Virus record (IMG/VR): IMGVR_UViG_3300049846_002600
Span: 1 to 49,617 of that record
Strand: one strand, 5' to 3'
Origin: a virus
Length of the DNA stretch: 49,617 nt
Shown: in pieces, positions 1 to 7,775 of the stretch
Layout: every line of letters starts with the position of its first letter
Numbering within the stretch: the stretch's first letter is position 1
Program-made: the position numbers and the translations under genes
The notes under the pieces: generated by a model
What the model was told of the DNA's origin: nothing
The model's input: the letters and a program-made list of their open reading frames with translations, nothing else
The model's database searches: none

Positions 1-1
1 G

Positions 2-622
2 GGTATTAAAGATTTATCTGGCGATTTGATTCGATTGTTTGAAGCTGAGGGATTTATTTATCACTCCAAAGTAACCATCTGGAAAGATCCCGGACTTGCA
101 ATGATTCGCACCAAAAATATTCAATTACTCCACAAGCAAACGACTAAAGATAAAAACATCAGTCGTCAAGGATTGGCGGATTATTTAATCACAATGCGGA
201 AGCCAGGGAAAAACGAAGCCCCCATTTCTGGTTACTTTACCGATTACCAAGGGACTAATGATGACTTCTTGACAGGAGAAGAATATCCCGATTCTATCCA
301 GATTTGGAATCGCTATGCCTCTCCAGTATGGATGGACATTAACCCTAGCGACGTTTTAAATTATCGTGACGGGCGGGATTCTGAAGACGAAAAACACATG
401 ACCCCATTACAACTAACTGTGATCCGCCGTGCTATGCAACTATGGTCTAATCCTGGCGACTTGGTTTATTCTCCCTTCTCTGGCATTGGCTCTGAAGGAT
501 ATGTAGCGATTGATATGGGGCGGCGTTTTATTGGCTCAGAACTCAAAGAATCTTACTGGAATGTTGGGATTAAAAATTTACAGCACGCTACCAACAAACC
601 AACGCAGTTAAGCTTGATGTGA
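2..622 (+). CDS. DNA N4-cytosine/N6-adenine methyltransferase, 3' part
   Basis: The reading frame is open from base 2, so the gene starts upstream of the window and only the C-terminal ~206 residues are present. Near the C-terminus is SPFSGIGSEGYVAI, which matches the AdoMet-binding F-x-G-x-G motif (motif I) of beta-class N6_N4 methyltransferases. In this class the catalytic DPPY/SPPY motif comes before motif I, so it should lie in the missing part. The protein would methylate an exocyclic amino group of A or C in DNA, either to protect phage DNA from restriction or to mimic host methylation. It is followed by a strong bidirectional terminator. Family assignment is fairly sure; specificity is unknown. 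Confidence 0.8.
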   Translation, partial: GIKDLSGDLIRLFEAEGFIYHSKVTIWKDPGLAMIRTKNIQLLHKQTTKDKNISRQGLADYLITMRKPGKNEAPISGYFTDYQGTNDDFLTGEEYPDSIQIWNRYASPVWMDINPSDVLNYRDGRDSEDEKHMTPLQLTVIRRAMQLWSNPGDLVYSPFSGIGSEGYVAIDMGRRFIGSELKESYWNVGIKNLQHATNKPTQLSLM

Positions 623-671
623 TATATTGAGGTTATAAGTAGCTTGCTTGTGCTTGCTTCTCTTAACTCTG

Positions 672-717
672 CAACAAAAGCCTTCCCAGGGACGCACCAC
701 AGGGGAAGGTTTTGTTG
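672..717. terminator. Bidirectional hairpin terminator
   Basis: Left arm CAACAAAAGCCTTCCC (672-687) pairs with GGGAAGGTTTTGTTG (703-717), with one bulged G. The A-rich and T-rich outer arms supply a T-run in both directions. It separates the plus-strand methyltransferase from the convergent minus-strand tail genes. Confidence 0.85.
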
Positions 718-726
718 TGTCTGGGG

Positions 727-1083
727 TTATATTGCCGGGGTAACATTTTCTCTCAGTCGCCATATTCCCCACATCCAGCGGGTAACTGTGCCATCGTCAA
801 ACTCTAGTCGCAAATCATATTTGTAATCCTTGCCAGGAATATCAAGGATGTGGCTTACGATAGTGATTGAGTCCCCGGCGGGGGCAATAGTGATTGAGCC
901 ATTGGCGCTATCGTAACGATGGACTACCGTGTCATATTCCTTGAGGGCGATCGCCGCCGCTACGACCGGACTAGCCGGGGCACTGCCATTAATTAAGATT
1001 GATATGCCGATATCCTTAATCGTTGCGCCCTGAATAAATTCACTGCCATCTGTAGGGAAATCTTGTCTGATTGATTGAGCCAT
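727..1083 (-). CDS. Putative small tail/baseplate protein, 118 aa
   Basis: No family is recognised with certainty. The protein is beta-rich without membrane segments, with alternating hydrophobic strands such as KYDLRLEFDDGTVTRWMWGIWRL near the C-terminus, resembling the small beta-sandwich proteins found after tail-fibre genes (BppU-like N-terminal domains). It is the last gene of the minus-strand tail-fibre cluster, 3 nt downstream of its neighbour and followed by a terminator. A structural role in the tail tip is inferred from position and fold impression only. Confidence 0.5.
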   Translation of the reverse strand: MAQSIRQDFPTDGSEFIQGATIKDIGISILINGSAPASPVVAAAIALKEYDTVVHRYDSANGSITIAPAGDSITIVSHILDIPGKDYKYDLRLEFDDGTVTRWMWGIWRLRENVTPAI

Positions 1084-1086
1084 GGA

Positions 1087-1509
1087 TTAAAGAGTATGAG
1101 TGTCGATAATTGTACAAACGATCCGCAATTGAGCCAGCATCAAATTGTCATGGGTGCGAACTACTCCCTGGCGTGACGTAAACCCGCCCACTAATTTTAG
1201 GCAGTTGGCTTTTCCGTGCAAAAAGTTTCGCAGCAACTCAATAATCCGCTGTTCTAGCCAACGAAAATAAATTGCTTCATTGAGTGCGCTGGCATAATAA
1301 ATAATTTCTATCTCGCATTCCTCTAGGCGATCGCCCCGCGATACCCGGCGGTACACCCCAAGCAAAGGAAAATTGCGATACTGATCCGCCGCGTTAACCG
1401 ACAGTCCTTTCACCACAACTATATCGGTATCCGCTACCAATGCATTAAGCCCATCCATGAGGTATTGGGCAAGGTCTATTAATATCTGATCGGGCTTAGG
1501 GAGACTCAT
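1087..1509 (-). CDS. Hypothetical tail-associated protein, 140 aa
   Basis: Not recognised by family. Soluble, mixed alpha/beta, with an N-terminal helix (ILIDLAQYLMDGLNALVA) and a C-terminal strand-rich half. The pattern of an N-terminal helix followed by strands resembles small tail completion or terminator proteins, but no diagnostic motif is visible. It sits between the tail-fibre cluster and the 118-aa gene on the same strand, so it was probably acquired with the tail module. Confidence 0.5.
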   Translation of the reverse strand: MSLPKPDQILIDLAQYLMDGLNALVADTDIVVVKGLSVNAADQYRNFPLLGVYRRVSRGDRLEECEIEIIYYASALNEAIYFRWLEQRIIELLRNFLHGKANCLKLVGGFTSRQGVVRTHDNLMLAQLRIVCTIIDTHTL

Positions 1510-1529
1510 TTATTTATCCTAATTATTTT

Positions 1530-2060
1530 TTACAAATCTTCCCATCGCCATGACACTCGAAGCACTTCAAGGCAATGATTAATCATGTTGATCTGTGCCT
1601 GGGTGAATGAATTTGTTAGGATGGCTTTTGCTTTTAAATCTCCCATTGCAGCAATCAACCAATCATGTTGCCGCCCTAATAATGCTCCTAAAATATTGGT
1701 TTTTGAGTCGGCAAACTTAGAGAGAGTTTTTGCCCATTCCGATACCTGCCAATAAGGGGTTCCCGGTGTGGTGTCGATAATTTCGTCCTGAAATTTTTGC
1801 CAATCCAACTCGATTTCATCCGAGTCAAGGGGGATAAGTTGATAGCGTTCGACATAACGAGAATGGGCGATCGCCGGAACTTTGTCTACAACATCCAGCA
1901 CTAGCCGATGGGTATTCCTGTCGCATCCATCGGGAATCCCCACATGAAGCCAGATTATTCCGTTTTGCTCCGCTTGATCAAGTTGTGACTGTCCTGGTTC
2001 TAAGTTGGACTGGACAGGATATGCGGTGACGATGCCGTTTTCTAGTGTTCCGTGAGCCAT
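1530..2060 (-). CDS. Hypothetical protein downstream of tail fibre, 176 aa
   Basis: The ATG at 2060 is chosen because an upstream in-frame start would overlap the end of the tail-fibre gene by about 95 nt, whereas this one begins 4 nt after the fibre stop. The protein is acidic and soluble with helical C-terminal half. Genes in this position often encode fibre-assembly chaperones or fibre-tip proteins, but no motif settles it here. The ribosome-binding site is weak, so translational coupling to the fibre gene is likely. Confidence 0.5.
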   Translation of the reverse strand: MAHGTLENGIVTAYPVQSNLEPGQSQLDQAEQNGIIWLHVGIPDGCDRNTHRLVLDVVDKVPAIAHSRYVERYQLIPLDSDEIELDWQKFQDEIIDTTPGTPYWQVSEWAKTLSKFADSKTNILGALLGRQHDWLIAAMGDLKAKAILTNSFTQAQINMINHCLEVLRVSWRWEDL

Positions 2061-2064
2061 GATT

Positions 2065-4164
2065 TTAATAGAGGATGAAATATGGGCGACGTGTTGTTCC
2101 GGCAAGGCTTGCCGAAGATATAGAGTTAGGGAGAGTGGCGTTATTGTTTGCGCTGCCAAACAAAAGCTGAGAGTTCGTAAAGCCTAATGATTTTGTTCCC
2201 CATGCTGCCGTATCCGCTCCGTAAATGGTTGGGGGAGTCACGACGGCGCTATAGTTGCATAGTCCAGCAACGAAAAAAAGTCCCTCGCCAGTAGCAGCAT
2301 AGGGCGAAGTAAATGGCACTTGTTTTAGTACCTGTGTAGTCGCCTTCCAGATTGTTTGATCGTTGGCGCTCTCTGCTACTTTGGTTAAAGTTCCGGCGCT
2401 GTGGGAGTAAAGTCCAATTTTGTTTTCGTTGTCCCCGGTGAAATCGCCTGGGGTGCGGGGAATGAATCCCACCCCTGTAATGGTCATTGAATGAGGAATC
2501 CAGATCGCCGCGACAAAAACCTTGGCATCCTCCATTGCTAATTCATTGGCATTGCTGACGATATCCTCGAATTTCGCAAAGGTTCCCTCAACAAGAATGG
2601 GACTGCCCATTGCCTGCAATGCCCGAATTTGAAAGTCTTTTCTCTGGGTAACGAATGCCGTCGTTGCAAGTTGCGTAGTATTCGTCCCCGCCGCCGCAGT
2701 TGGTGCGGTTGGTGTTCCGGTCAAGGCAGGCGAAGCAAGTGGGGCTTTCAGGGCAAGGTCAGAAACCAAATTAGTCACGCCAGATTGGGGCAGCCCCGTT
2801 CCATTTGTGAGAGTGATCGCCGATGGCGTTCCAAGGTTGGGAGTGGTAAATGTTGGTGACGTAGCGAAAACCAAATCCCCCGATCCTGTCTTGTCACTAA
2901 TTACCCCGGCTAACTGTGATGATGTTGTAGAGGCAAATACGCTCAAATTGTCAGTGACTAGAGCTACTAATGTTCCAAGGTCATTAATCTGGGATTCCGT
3001 GATGGCGATCGCCGTATTGTTTGCCGCCGTCAATCTCCCTTTGCTGTCAACAGTAAAAGTCCCCACCGAACCCGCCGCACCATAAGATCCCGGTGTGACT
3101 GCTGTATTGGCTAGGGTTGCAACAAAGCTTCCAGTCCCTGAACCCGTAACATCTCCAGTCAAAGTGATTGTTTGGTCGCCTGAGTTTGTCCCCGACGTAT
3201 TTCCCAAAACGGTCAAGTTTAAGTCGGTGACAAATCGCTTGTTTAGGCTATCAGTAATATTTGCAGTGGTCGTGGTGTCAGCATTAACAACGTTTCCAAG
3301 TCCGACAGCATTTTTATCCAGCGTCTGCCAAGATTTATCCCCTCGCCAATATTGCGACGTTGTTCCGGCGGTGATCGTCGGTTCTTTTGTTACCAGCCCA
3401 TTCGTCAAGGCTGTATTGGTGGCGTAATCTCCAAAAGCCTGAACGGTTACGCCAATATCGTCAGGCTGCAAAGCACCATCGGCTAAAGCCCCCTGGGCTG
3501 CGGTGGCAAAATCTGTGGTATTTGCGGCGGCGGCGGTTCCGAGAGTGGGCTTATTTAAAATCTGGGCATCACCTGAAACGGCATTCCAGTCAGCATTTAC
3601 ATTGACTTCCGCCCCTGGCTGAATGCCTGCCAGCTTAGAGAGATTTGCCGCCGTGGTGAATTTGTTAATGGTTGCCGCGTCACTAATATCATCGGCATCT
3701 AAAACGACTACTCCGGTTTGACCGTTAACCGAATCCACCGCGCCGCCGCCAGTGGGAAGATTTAATAATTGTGAGCCATCAACTGCTGGCAATTTTGCCA
3801 AAGCGTCAAGTTGCACAATTTGATTTGCTAACGTGCCAACATTCAGCGCCGCCGCCGTACCCGCATCCGAGATAGTGCTTAGGGGTTGCATCCCTGTGTG
3901 ATTGGCTCGGTCAAAGGCATCCCCAGCAATATTCTGAGGATCATAAACCAACGCTGACATATCGCCTGATCCGGCACTTGTCCAGCCAACGTCGTAATTT
4001 AAGTCAGAAAGTTTTACTGCAACCTGCCCTGTTGTCCCACCCGTAGGCAACCCATTAATAGCCGTGTTTTGAACGTTTAAAGTGACGCTATCGGTGGACT
4101 GGTTAACGGCAGCGGTTACATTATCAATTGTTCCGTCAACAGTCACGGTCACTTGGTCGGGCAT
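2065..4164 (-). CDS. Tail fibre protein, 699 aa
   Basis: A long, Gly/Thr/Ala-rich, repetitive, low-charge protein typical of trimeric phage fibres. Recognisable fibre motifs include FDRANHTGMQ near residue 85 and a segment of the type ASPALTGTPTAPTAAAG near residue 480, common in fibre shafts. The N-terminal ~60 residues are beta-strand rich (possible tail attachment) and the C-terminal ~180 residues look like a separate globular domain, probably the receptor-binding head. It should recognise the cyanobacterial surface. A good minus-strand promoter lies just upstream. Confidence 0.85.
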   Translation of the reverse strand: MPDQVTVTVDGTIDNVTAAVNQSTDSVTLNVQNTAINGLPTGGTTGQVAVKLSDLNYDVGWTSAGSGDMSALVYDPQNIAGDAFDRANHTGMQPLSTISDAGTAAALNVGTLANQIVQLDALAKLPAVDGSQLLNLPTGGGAVDSVNGQTGVVVLDADDISDAATINKFTTAANLSKLAGIQPGAEVNVNADWNAVSGDAQILNKPTLGTAAAANTTDFATAAQGALADGALQPDDIGVTVQAFGDYATNTALTNGLVTKEPTITAGTTSQYWRGDKSWQTLDKNAVGLGNVVNADTTTTANITDSLNKRFVTDLNLTVLGNTSGTNSGDQTITLTGDVTGSGTGSFVATLANTAVTPGSYGAAGSVGTFTVDSKGRLTAANNTAIAITESQINDLGTLVALVTDNLSVFASTTSSQLAGVISDKTGSGDLVFATSPTFTTPNLGTPSAITLTNGTGLPQSGVTNLVSDLALKAPLASPALTGTPTAPTAAAGTNTTQLATTAFVTQRKDFQIRALQAMGSPILVEGTFAKFEDIVSNANELAMEDAKVFVAAIWIPHSMTITGVGFIPRTPGDFTGDNENKIGLYSHSAGTLTKVAESANDQTIWKATTQVLKQVPFTSPYAATGEGLFFVAGLCNYSAVVTPPTIYGADTAAWGTKSLGFTNSQLLFGSANNNATLPNSISSASLAGTTRRPYFILY

Positions 4165-4189
4165 GGCTCAAAACAAACTTATTTCCTTA

Positions 4190-4218
4190 ATTATAATTGC
4201 TGTAAAGAGATGAACCAA
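4190..4218 (-). promoter_or_regulatory. Promoter of the tail-fibre operon
   Basis: On the minus strand, TTGGTT (4218-4213) is followed after 17 nt by TATAAT (4195-4190), a near-consensus sigma70-type promoter about 25 nt upstream of the fibre start codon. A second TATAAT faces right at 4228-4233, before the ParB-like gene, but lacks a clear -35 box. Confidence 0.65.
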
Positions 4219-4258
4219 ATCAAGGCATATAATTATATCAATGATGTTTTAAGAGTTT

Positions 4259-4930
4259 ATGGCAAAAATATTAGGCACGGCGATCACTCCTATCGATGAT
4301 TTAAATTATTTTCCGGGCAATGCCAAAAAGCACGACATCGGCAAAATAATTGAATCTATTTTGCTGCATGGCTTTTTCCAGACGGTTTTGGTTTGCAAGC
4401 GGATGGACGTGGTGTTGGGTGGCAATGGTCGCCTAGAGTCGCTAATTTGGCTTAAACAGAATCCCTCCGATGCTGAAAACATGGCGAGGGAACTCAAAGC
4501 CCGATACGGCGCAAATACTGAGATCAACTACCCGCCCAATGGCATCACAGTTAAAAAAAACGATTGGTTAATCAACACTCTGGAGGTAGAAACAATCTCT
4601 GATGCTGAGGCGATCGCCATTAACCTACAGGATAATTTTTCTGTCTTGGATGGTGGCGACTTTACGGCACTGGATAAAACTAGGGCGTTTGATGTTGATG
4701 CTTTGCTGGCTCAGTTGGAATCATTGCAAGAGTCGAATTTTCTACCCGCCAGTGTTGATGAGGATGACCTTGAGTTAATGCTTAGGGAGCTGGAAGAACG
4801 GAAAGCGGTTGATGATTTGGGGTGGGAGGATGAACCTGAATCATCGACAAAAGAAATTGATACAGATGCGTTTGAATTTGACTGTGAATGTCCTAAGTGC
4901 GGGTTTCAGTTTACTAAGATAACCAAATGA
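4259..4930 (+). CDS. ParB/sulfiredoxin-like domain protein with C-terminal zinc knuckle
   Basis: Residues ~1-90 have the ParB-like nucleotide-binding fold: a hydrophobic stretch then VVLGGNGRLESLIWL (around 51-65), equivalent to the G-x-R box of ParB proteins. The C-terminus carries C-x-C-P-x-x-C (about 209-214), a partial zinc ribbon. Such ParB-domain proteins are common in phages beside DNA methyltransferases and may act as targeting adaptors or nucleases rather than in partition. Its stop overlaps the start of the downstream C5 methyltransferase (ATGA), so the two are translated together. Partition is unlikely because no ParA is present. Confidence 0.75.
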   Translation: MAKILGTAITPIDDLNYFPGNAKKHDIGKIIESILLHGFFQTVLVCKRMDVVLGGNGRLESLIWLKQNPSDAENMARELKARYGANTEINYPPNGITVKKNDWLINTLEVETISDAEAIAINLQDNFSVLDGGDFTALDKTRAFDVDALLAQLESLQESNFLPASVDEDDLELMLRELEERKAVDDLGWEDEPESSTKEIDTDAFEFDCECPKCGFQFTKITK

Positions 4931-5973
4931 CAAATCCTCATGCGTGGTTTCTTTCTGACCTTGAAAAGATTCCTAAAAACGGATTGAAAGTGATGTCTAC
5001 TTTTGCCTGTGGAGGCGGGAGTACGATGGGCTATAAATTAGTAGGTTGTGAAGTGATCGCCGCTAATGACATCGATCCTGAAATGGCATATCACTACAAA
5101 CTGAATCACAACCCTAAATATTATTTTCTCTGTCCTATTCGGGATTTGCTGACAAAAGAATTGCCTGATGAATTGTTTCATTTGGATATTTTAGACGGCA
5201 GCCCTCCATGCTCTACTTTTTCTATGGCAGGCAGTCGGGAAAAAGCATGGGGCAAAAACAAAAAATTCAGGGAAGGTCAAGCAACGCAAGTATTGTCTGA
5301 TTTATTTTTTGATTATCTGGATTTAGTTGAACATTTAAATCCCAAGGTGGCGATCGCCGAAAATGTCAAAGGCATGATTCAGGGCAACGCCAAAGGCTAC
5401 GTAAAAATGGTCATGGCACGGTTTAAAGAAATTGGTTATCGTTGCCAATTATTCCTAGTCAATGCCGCTGATTGTGGTGTGCCTCAGAAGCGGGAGCGAG
5501 TATTTTTTGTTGCGTTGCGTGATGACATTGATAAGCCCAAATTAGTATTAGCTCCTAAGCATAGATGGATTAGTGCGGGTGAGGCGACTAGCGATTTACA
5601 GGTTTTGACGGATGATGAGATTAGGGATACTAAACCAGCTAAAGAAGGTTTGATTTATTGGGGAAAAACGAGACAAGGTGATTCTTTTGCTCAAACAAAA
5701 CAAAGATTAAAAGAAAAAGCAGGTAGCTTTTCTAGGATTAGAATTAATGGAGAAATGCCATCCGCTACTTTGCTAGGGGGGGGGGATGCCGACTTATATC
5801 ATTGGAAAGAATGTCGCAATTTAACCTACAAAGAATGGAAACGCCTTGGTTCATTCCCCGACGACTACCAAGCCAAAACCGACAAGATAGGAAAATATAT
5901 GATAGGGATGAGTGTACCGCCTAAAATGACGTATGAAGTAGCAAAGGTAGTCATTGAACAGTGGCTAAATTAA
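4927..5973 (+). CDS. DNA (cytosine-5) methyltransferase
   Basis: All core C5-MTase motifs can be read: motif I ACGGGSTMGYKL (~28-38), catalytic GSPPCSTFS (Cys ~95), motif VI AENVKG (~145-149), motif VIII QKRERVFFVA (~187-196), and motif X GMSVPPKM near the C-terminus. It methylates cytosine at carbon 5 in a sequence given by its unknown target-recognition region. The motif IV is PCS instead of the usual PCQ, a known variation. The coding sequence includes ten consecutive G at 5776-5785 encoding three glycines, a possible slippage site. Translationally coupled to the ParB-like gene. Confidence 0.92.
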   Translation: MTNPHAWFLSDLEKIPKNGLKVMSTFACGGGSTMGYKLVGCEVIAANDIDPEMAYHYKLNHNPKYYFLCPIRDLLTKELPDELFHLDILDGSPPCSTFSMAGSREKAWGKNKKFREGQATQVLSDLFFDYLDLVEHLNPKVAIAENVKGMIQGNAKGYVKMVMARFKEIGYRCQLFLVNAADCGVPQKRERVFFVALRDDIDKPKLVLAPKHRWISAGEATSDLQVLTDDEIRDTKPAKEGLIYWGKTRQGDSFAQTKQRLKEKAGSFSRIRINGEMPSATLLGGGDADLYHWKECRNLTYKEWKRLGSFPDDYQAKTDKIGKYMIGMSVPPKMTYEVAKVVIEQWLN

Positions 5974-6001
5974 GAATACGCAAAAAAGATCTAAATCCCT
6001 A

Positions 6002-6030
6002 TTGACATTCTGTAGATAGTTTCGTATCAT
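6002..6030 (+). promoter_or_regulatory. Strong sigma70-type promoter
   Basis: TTGACA (6002-6007), 17-nt spacer, TATCAT (6025-6030): a full consensus -35 and 5/6 -10. It lies 28 nt upstream of the 64-aa gene, which has AGGA as ribosome-binding site. It should drive the two following small genes. Confidence 0.75.
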
Positions 6031-6057
6031 ATAAGAGTAAGCCAATAGGACAAAGCC

Positions 6058-6252
6058 ATGACCGCTCAACAACTACTCAACTCCCCTTCCTCGATCAAAC
6101 GCTACGCTAAATTAGAGAATGCACGTAATGTAGCCTACAACCGTAGTGTAAAGCCGCAAAGTATTTTGATGGGTGACGACGGTCGCTACTGGGTAGTAAG
6201 CCGCGCCGCTGGTGAAACATTGAACAAAGCTGGTTATGAGTACGTAAAATAA
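6058..6252 (+). CDS. Small hypothetical protein, 64 aa
   Basis: Not recognised. A basic, soluble protein whose C-terminal half (GDDGRYWVVSRAAGETLNKAGYEY) looks like a small beta-hairpin plus helix. It has its own strong promoter and a ribosome-binding site, and its stop overlaps the start of the next gene (TAATG), so the pair is co-translated. Likely an early phage protein; role unknown. Confidence 0.65.
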   Translation: MTAQQLLNSPSSIKRYAKLENARNVAYNRSVKPQSILMGDDGRYWVVSRAAGETLNKAGYEYVK

Positions 6253-6443
6253 TGGCAGCAAAAAAAGCTCAAGCCGACTGGCGAAAAAGGGTGAAGGAAA
6301 ACAATCCTCTCCCTTTTTGTTCTATTTGTGGTGAGTCAAAACTGATAACAGAAAAAACGCAGTTAAGAAAAATTTGTGGAAAATGTTGGAGTAAACAAAC
6401 TGCCTACGAACGAGTAAAAAAAAGAAGAACAAGCTCTAGTTGA
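6252..6443 (+). CDS. Small zinc-ribbon protein, 63 aa
   Basis: Two Cys pairs, FCSICGE (~22-28) and ICGKCW (~41-46), form a treble-clef or zinc-ribbon type site in a very basic protein. This suggests nucleic-acid binding. It is coupled to the preceding gene and followed by a hairpin at 6476-6503. No specific family identified. Confidence 0.65.
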   Translation: MAAKKAQADWRKRVKENNPLPFCSICGESKLITEKTQLRKICGKCWSKQTAYERVKKRRTSSS

Positions 6444-6475
6444 TGACTTTCAAGATGCTAAAATAAAACAAAATA

Positions 6476-6503
6476 CCCCCGCAATGCGATCAACATTCGG
6501 GGG
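6476..6503 (+). terminator. GC-rich hairpin, possible terminator
   Basis: CCCCCG(C)AATG pairs with CATTCGGGGG with one bulge and a 7-nt loop. There is no good T-run after it, so it may be a transcription pause or RNA-stabilising hairpin rather than a strong terminator. Confidence 0.5.
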
Positions 6504-6610
6504 CGTGGTAAACCCTAACACTCAGGATTCACAATAAAGAAGTTATTTTAACTCAGTCTTCGCACGATTCATTGTTGAGCTACGAAGATAAAAGAAAAGT
6601 TGAAATCAAA

Positions 6611-6884
6611 ATGGATTTATTTTTGGCAGGACACACGGCGAATAAAGACACAGAAAAAACGAGACAGTCTCATAGAAATCATTTATCTACATTTGCTGAT
6701 CAAAAAGAGGTTTCTACATTGGTAGAAACCATCGTAGACAAAAAAACTCCCCAGAATATTAATTGATTCAGGCGCATTTACAGACTTTACGACTGGCAAG
6801 GTTATCAAGGTTGAGGATTATGCCGAATGGTCACTTAACCTTAAAAACAAATGGGAATCACTATTTGGGATGATTAATTCATGA
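6611..6884 (+). pseudogene. Frameshifted remnant of a DpdA/TGT-like transglycosylase family gene
   Basis: Two frames join into one plausible protein. The first (from ATG 6611) reads MDLFLAGHTANKDTEK and stops at 6766. The +1 frame, open just after, reads LIDSGAFTDFTTGKVIKVED followed by YAEWSL and stops at 6884. The D-S-G-A-F-T signature resembles phage queuine-tRNA-transglycosylase-like (DpdA-related) proteins, which are several times longer. A run of seven A at 6740-6746 marks the shift. The C-terminus is missing, so I read this as a truncated, frameshifted relic. Family assignment is from memory of the motif, not a search. Confidence 0.45.
6709..6730. repeat. Perfect 9-bp inverted repeat, 4-nt loop
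   Basis: GGTTTCTAC (6709-6717), ATTG, GTAGAAACC (6722-6730). It lies inside the decayed gene, immediately upstream of the A7 frameshift point, and could form a hairpin in RNA. No T-run follows. Confidence 0.6.
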
Positions 6885-7027
6885 ACTACATAAACGAAGA
6901 CTCAGTAAACCAGCAAATAAAATCCTGCCAAGAATCACCTGACAGGATGGGTACTTATTGCCGTTGGTGTGGTGTGGTTAAGCGATCGCTCTGTCCATTG
7001 GCGATCGCCCGAAAAGATTTAGGCTAA
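6881..7027 (+). CDS. Small Cys-rich protein, 48 aa
   Basis: The ATG overlaps the stop of the decayed upstream frame (ATGA), suggesting it was once translationally coupled. It contains YCRWCGVVKRSLCPLA, three cysteines in a possible zinc-binding knot. HIP1 palindromes occur twice in it. Short, so confidence is moderate; function unknown. Confidence 0.4.
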   Translation: MNYINEDSVNQQIKSCQESPDRMGTYCRWCGVVKRSLCPLAIARKDLG

Positions 7028-7084
7028 CTTTTTATTCTGATTTTTAACAAACTTTGCAGCGCCATAGTCGTTGTTGCTAATGAT

Positions 7085-7702
7085 GTGGCGATCGCACTAG
7101 GATACGCAGCCCCTGCAAAAACTATTTCTACAAAGGTAAGCGAGAAAAACAAAGGGCTTACTGAAATGGTAACACCCGGCGGAACCCAATCAGTGACTGT
7201 CCTTAAAGAAGCCGGGATCTATCAGTTGATTTTTTCCAGCAAGCTTGAATCCGCCAAGCGTTTTCAGGATTGGGTGTTTGAAGAAGTCTTGCCATCTATC
7301 CGTAAAACCGGATCGTACTCTGTCACACAACGACCCAATCCCGTCGCGTTACCACCCCGTGACACCATTGAATATGTTGAGGCGGCGGTAGCGCTTGAGG
7401 CGATGCCCGATTCTACCCTTAAAGCTTTGCTCCGTGACTCTATGGTGGATGAGATTTGCTTGCGGCGATCGGGTCAACAGCAATTAATCGCTGGCAGCCA
7501 AAAGCAATACACTACAGTAAAGATTCGTGCTAAACAAATCGGCTACTCATTAAAAGAGATTGGCGACGGTTCTGCTCTAGGGCGTTTTGTCCATAAGCGC
7601 GTGACTGTCGCCTATCAAGAAATGGTGGGGCGTTATCCCGTTTACCACTACGAAATTACACCGGAACTCGATACCGCAATACATACCTTTTTTGGTGCGT
7701 AA
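7085..7702 (+). CDS. BRO-N domain antirepressor-like protein, 205 aa
   Basis: Residues 1-80 match the phage BRO-N/antirepressor domain: ALGY.....TISTKV then KGLTEMVTPGGTQSVTVLKE and SSKLESAKRFQDWVFEEVLPSIRKTGSY. The rest is a variable C-terminal domain. BRO proteins bind DNA and commonly counter repressors. The usual first ~25 residues (with W/F-x-V-A-x-D-V) are only partly coded: the frame is open upstream back to 7028 and reads IVVVANDVAIAL without an ATG/GTG/TTG start other than the GTG used here. The N-terminus is therefore eroded or uses an unusual start. Confidence 0.75.
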   Translation: MAIALGYAAPAKTISTKVSEKNKGLTEMVTPGGTQSVTVLKEAGIYQLIFSSKLESAKRFQDWVFEEVLPSIRKTGSYSVTQRPNPVALPPRDTIEYVEAAVALEAMPDSTLKALLRDSMVDEICLRRSGQQQLIAGSQKQYTTVKIRAKQIGYSLKEIGDGSALGRFVHKRVTVAYQEMVGRYPVYHYEITPELDTAIHTFFGA

Positions 7703-7716
7703 CTAACCGATAATAT

Positions 7717-7740
7717 AGTCCCCTTCTAAGGGGATTTTTT
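7717..7740 (+). terminator. Rho-independent terminator
   Basis: AGTCCCCT-TCTA-AGGGGATT hairpin followed by six T, 15 nt after the BRO-like gene. Confidence 0.85.
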
Positions 7741-7775
7741 ATGCTTAAAATTAATGTAGTTTCATAGATGCCTGT

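Noticed and set aside
2629-3605. Several plus-strand frames opposite the tail fibre
   Set aside because: They run antisense to a convincing repetitive fibre gene and have biased, low-complexity composition typical of shadows of Gly/Thr-rich coding sequence.
4259-4930. ParB-like gene as a plasmid-partition system
   Set aside because: No ParA ATPase or parS-like repeats nearby and it is coupled to a methyltransferase; a partition role is unlikely.
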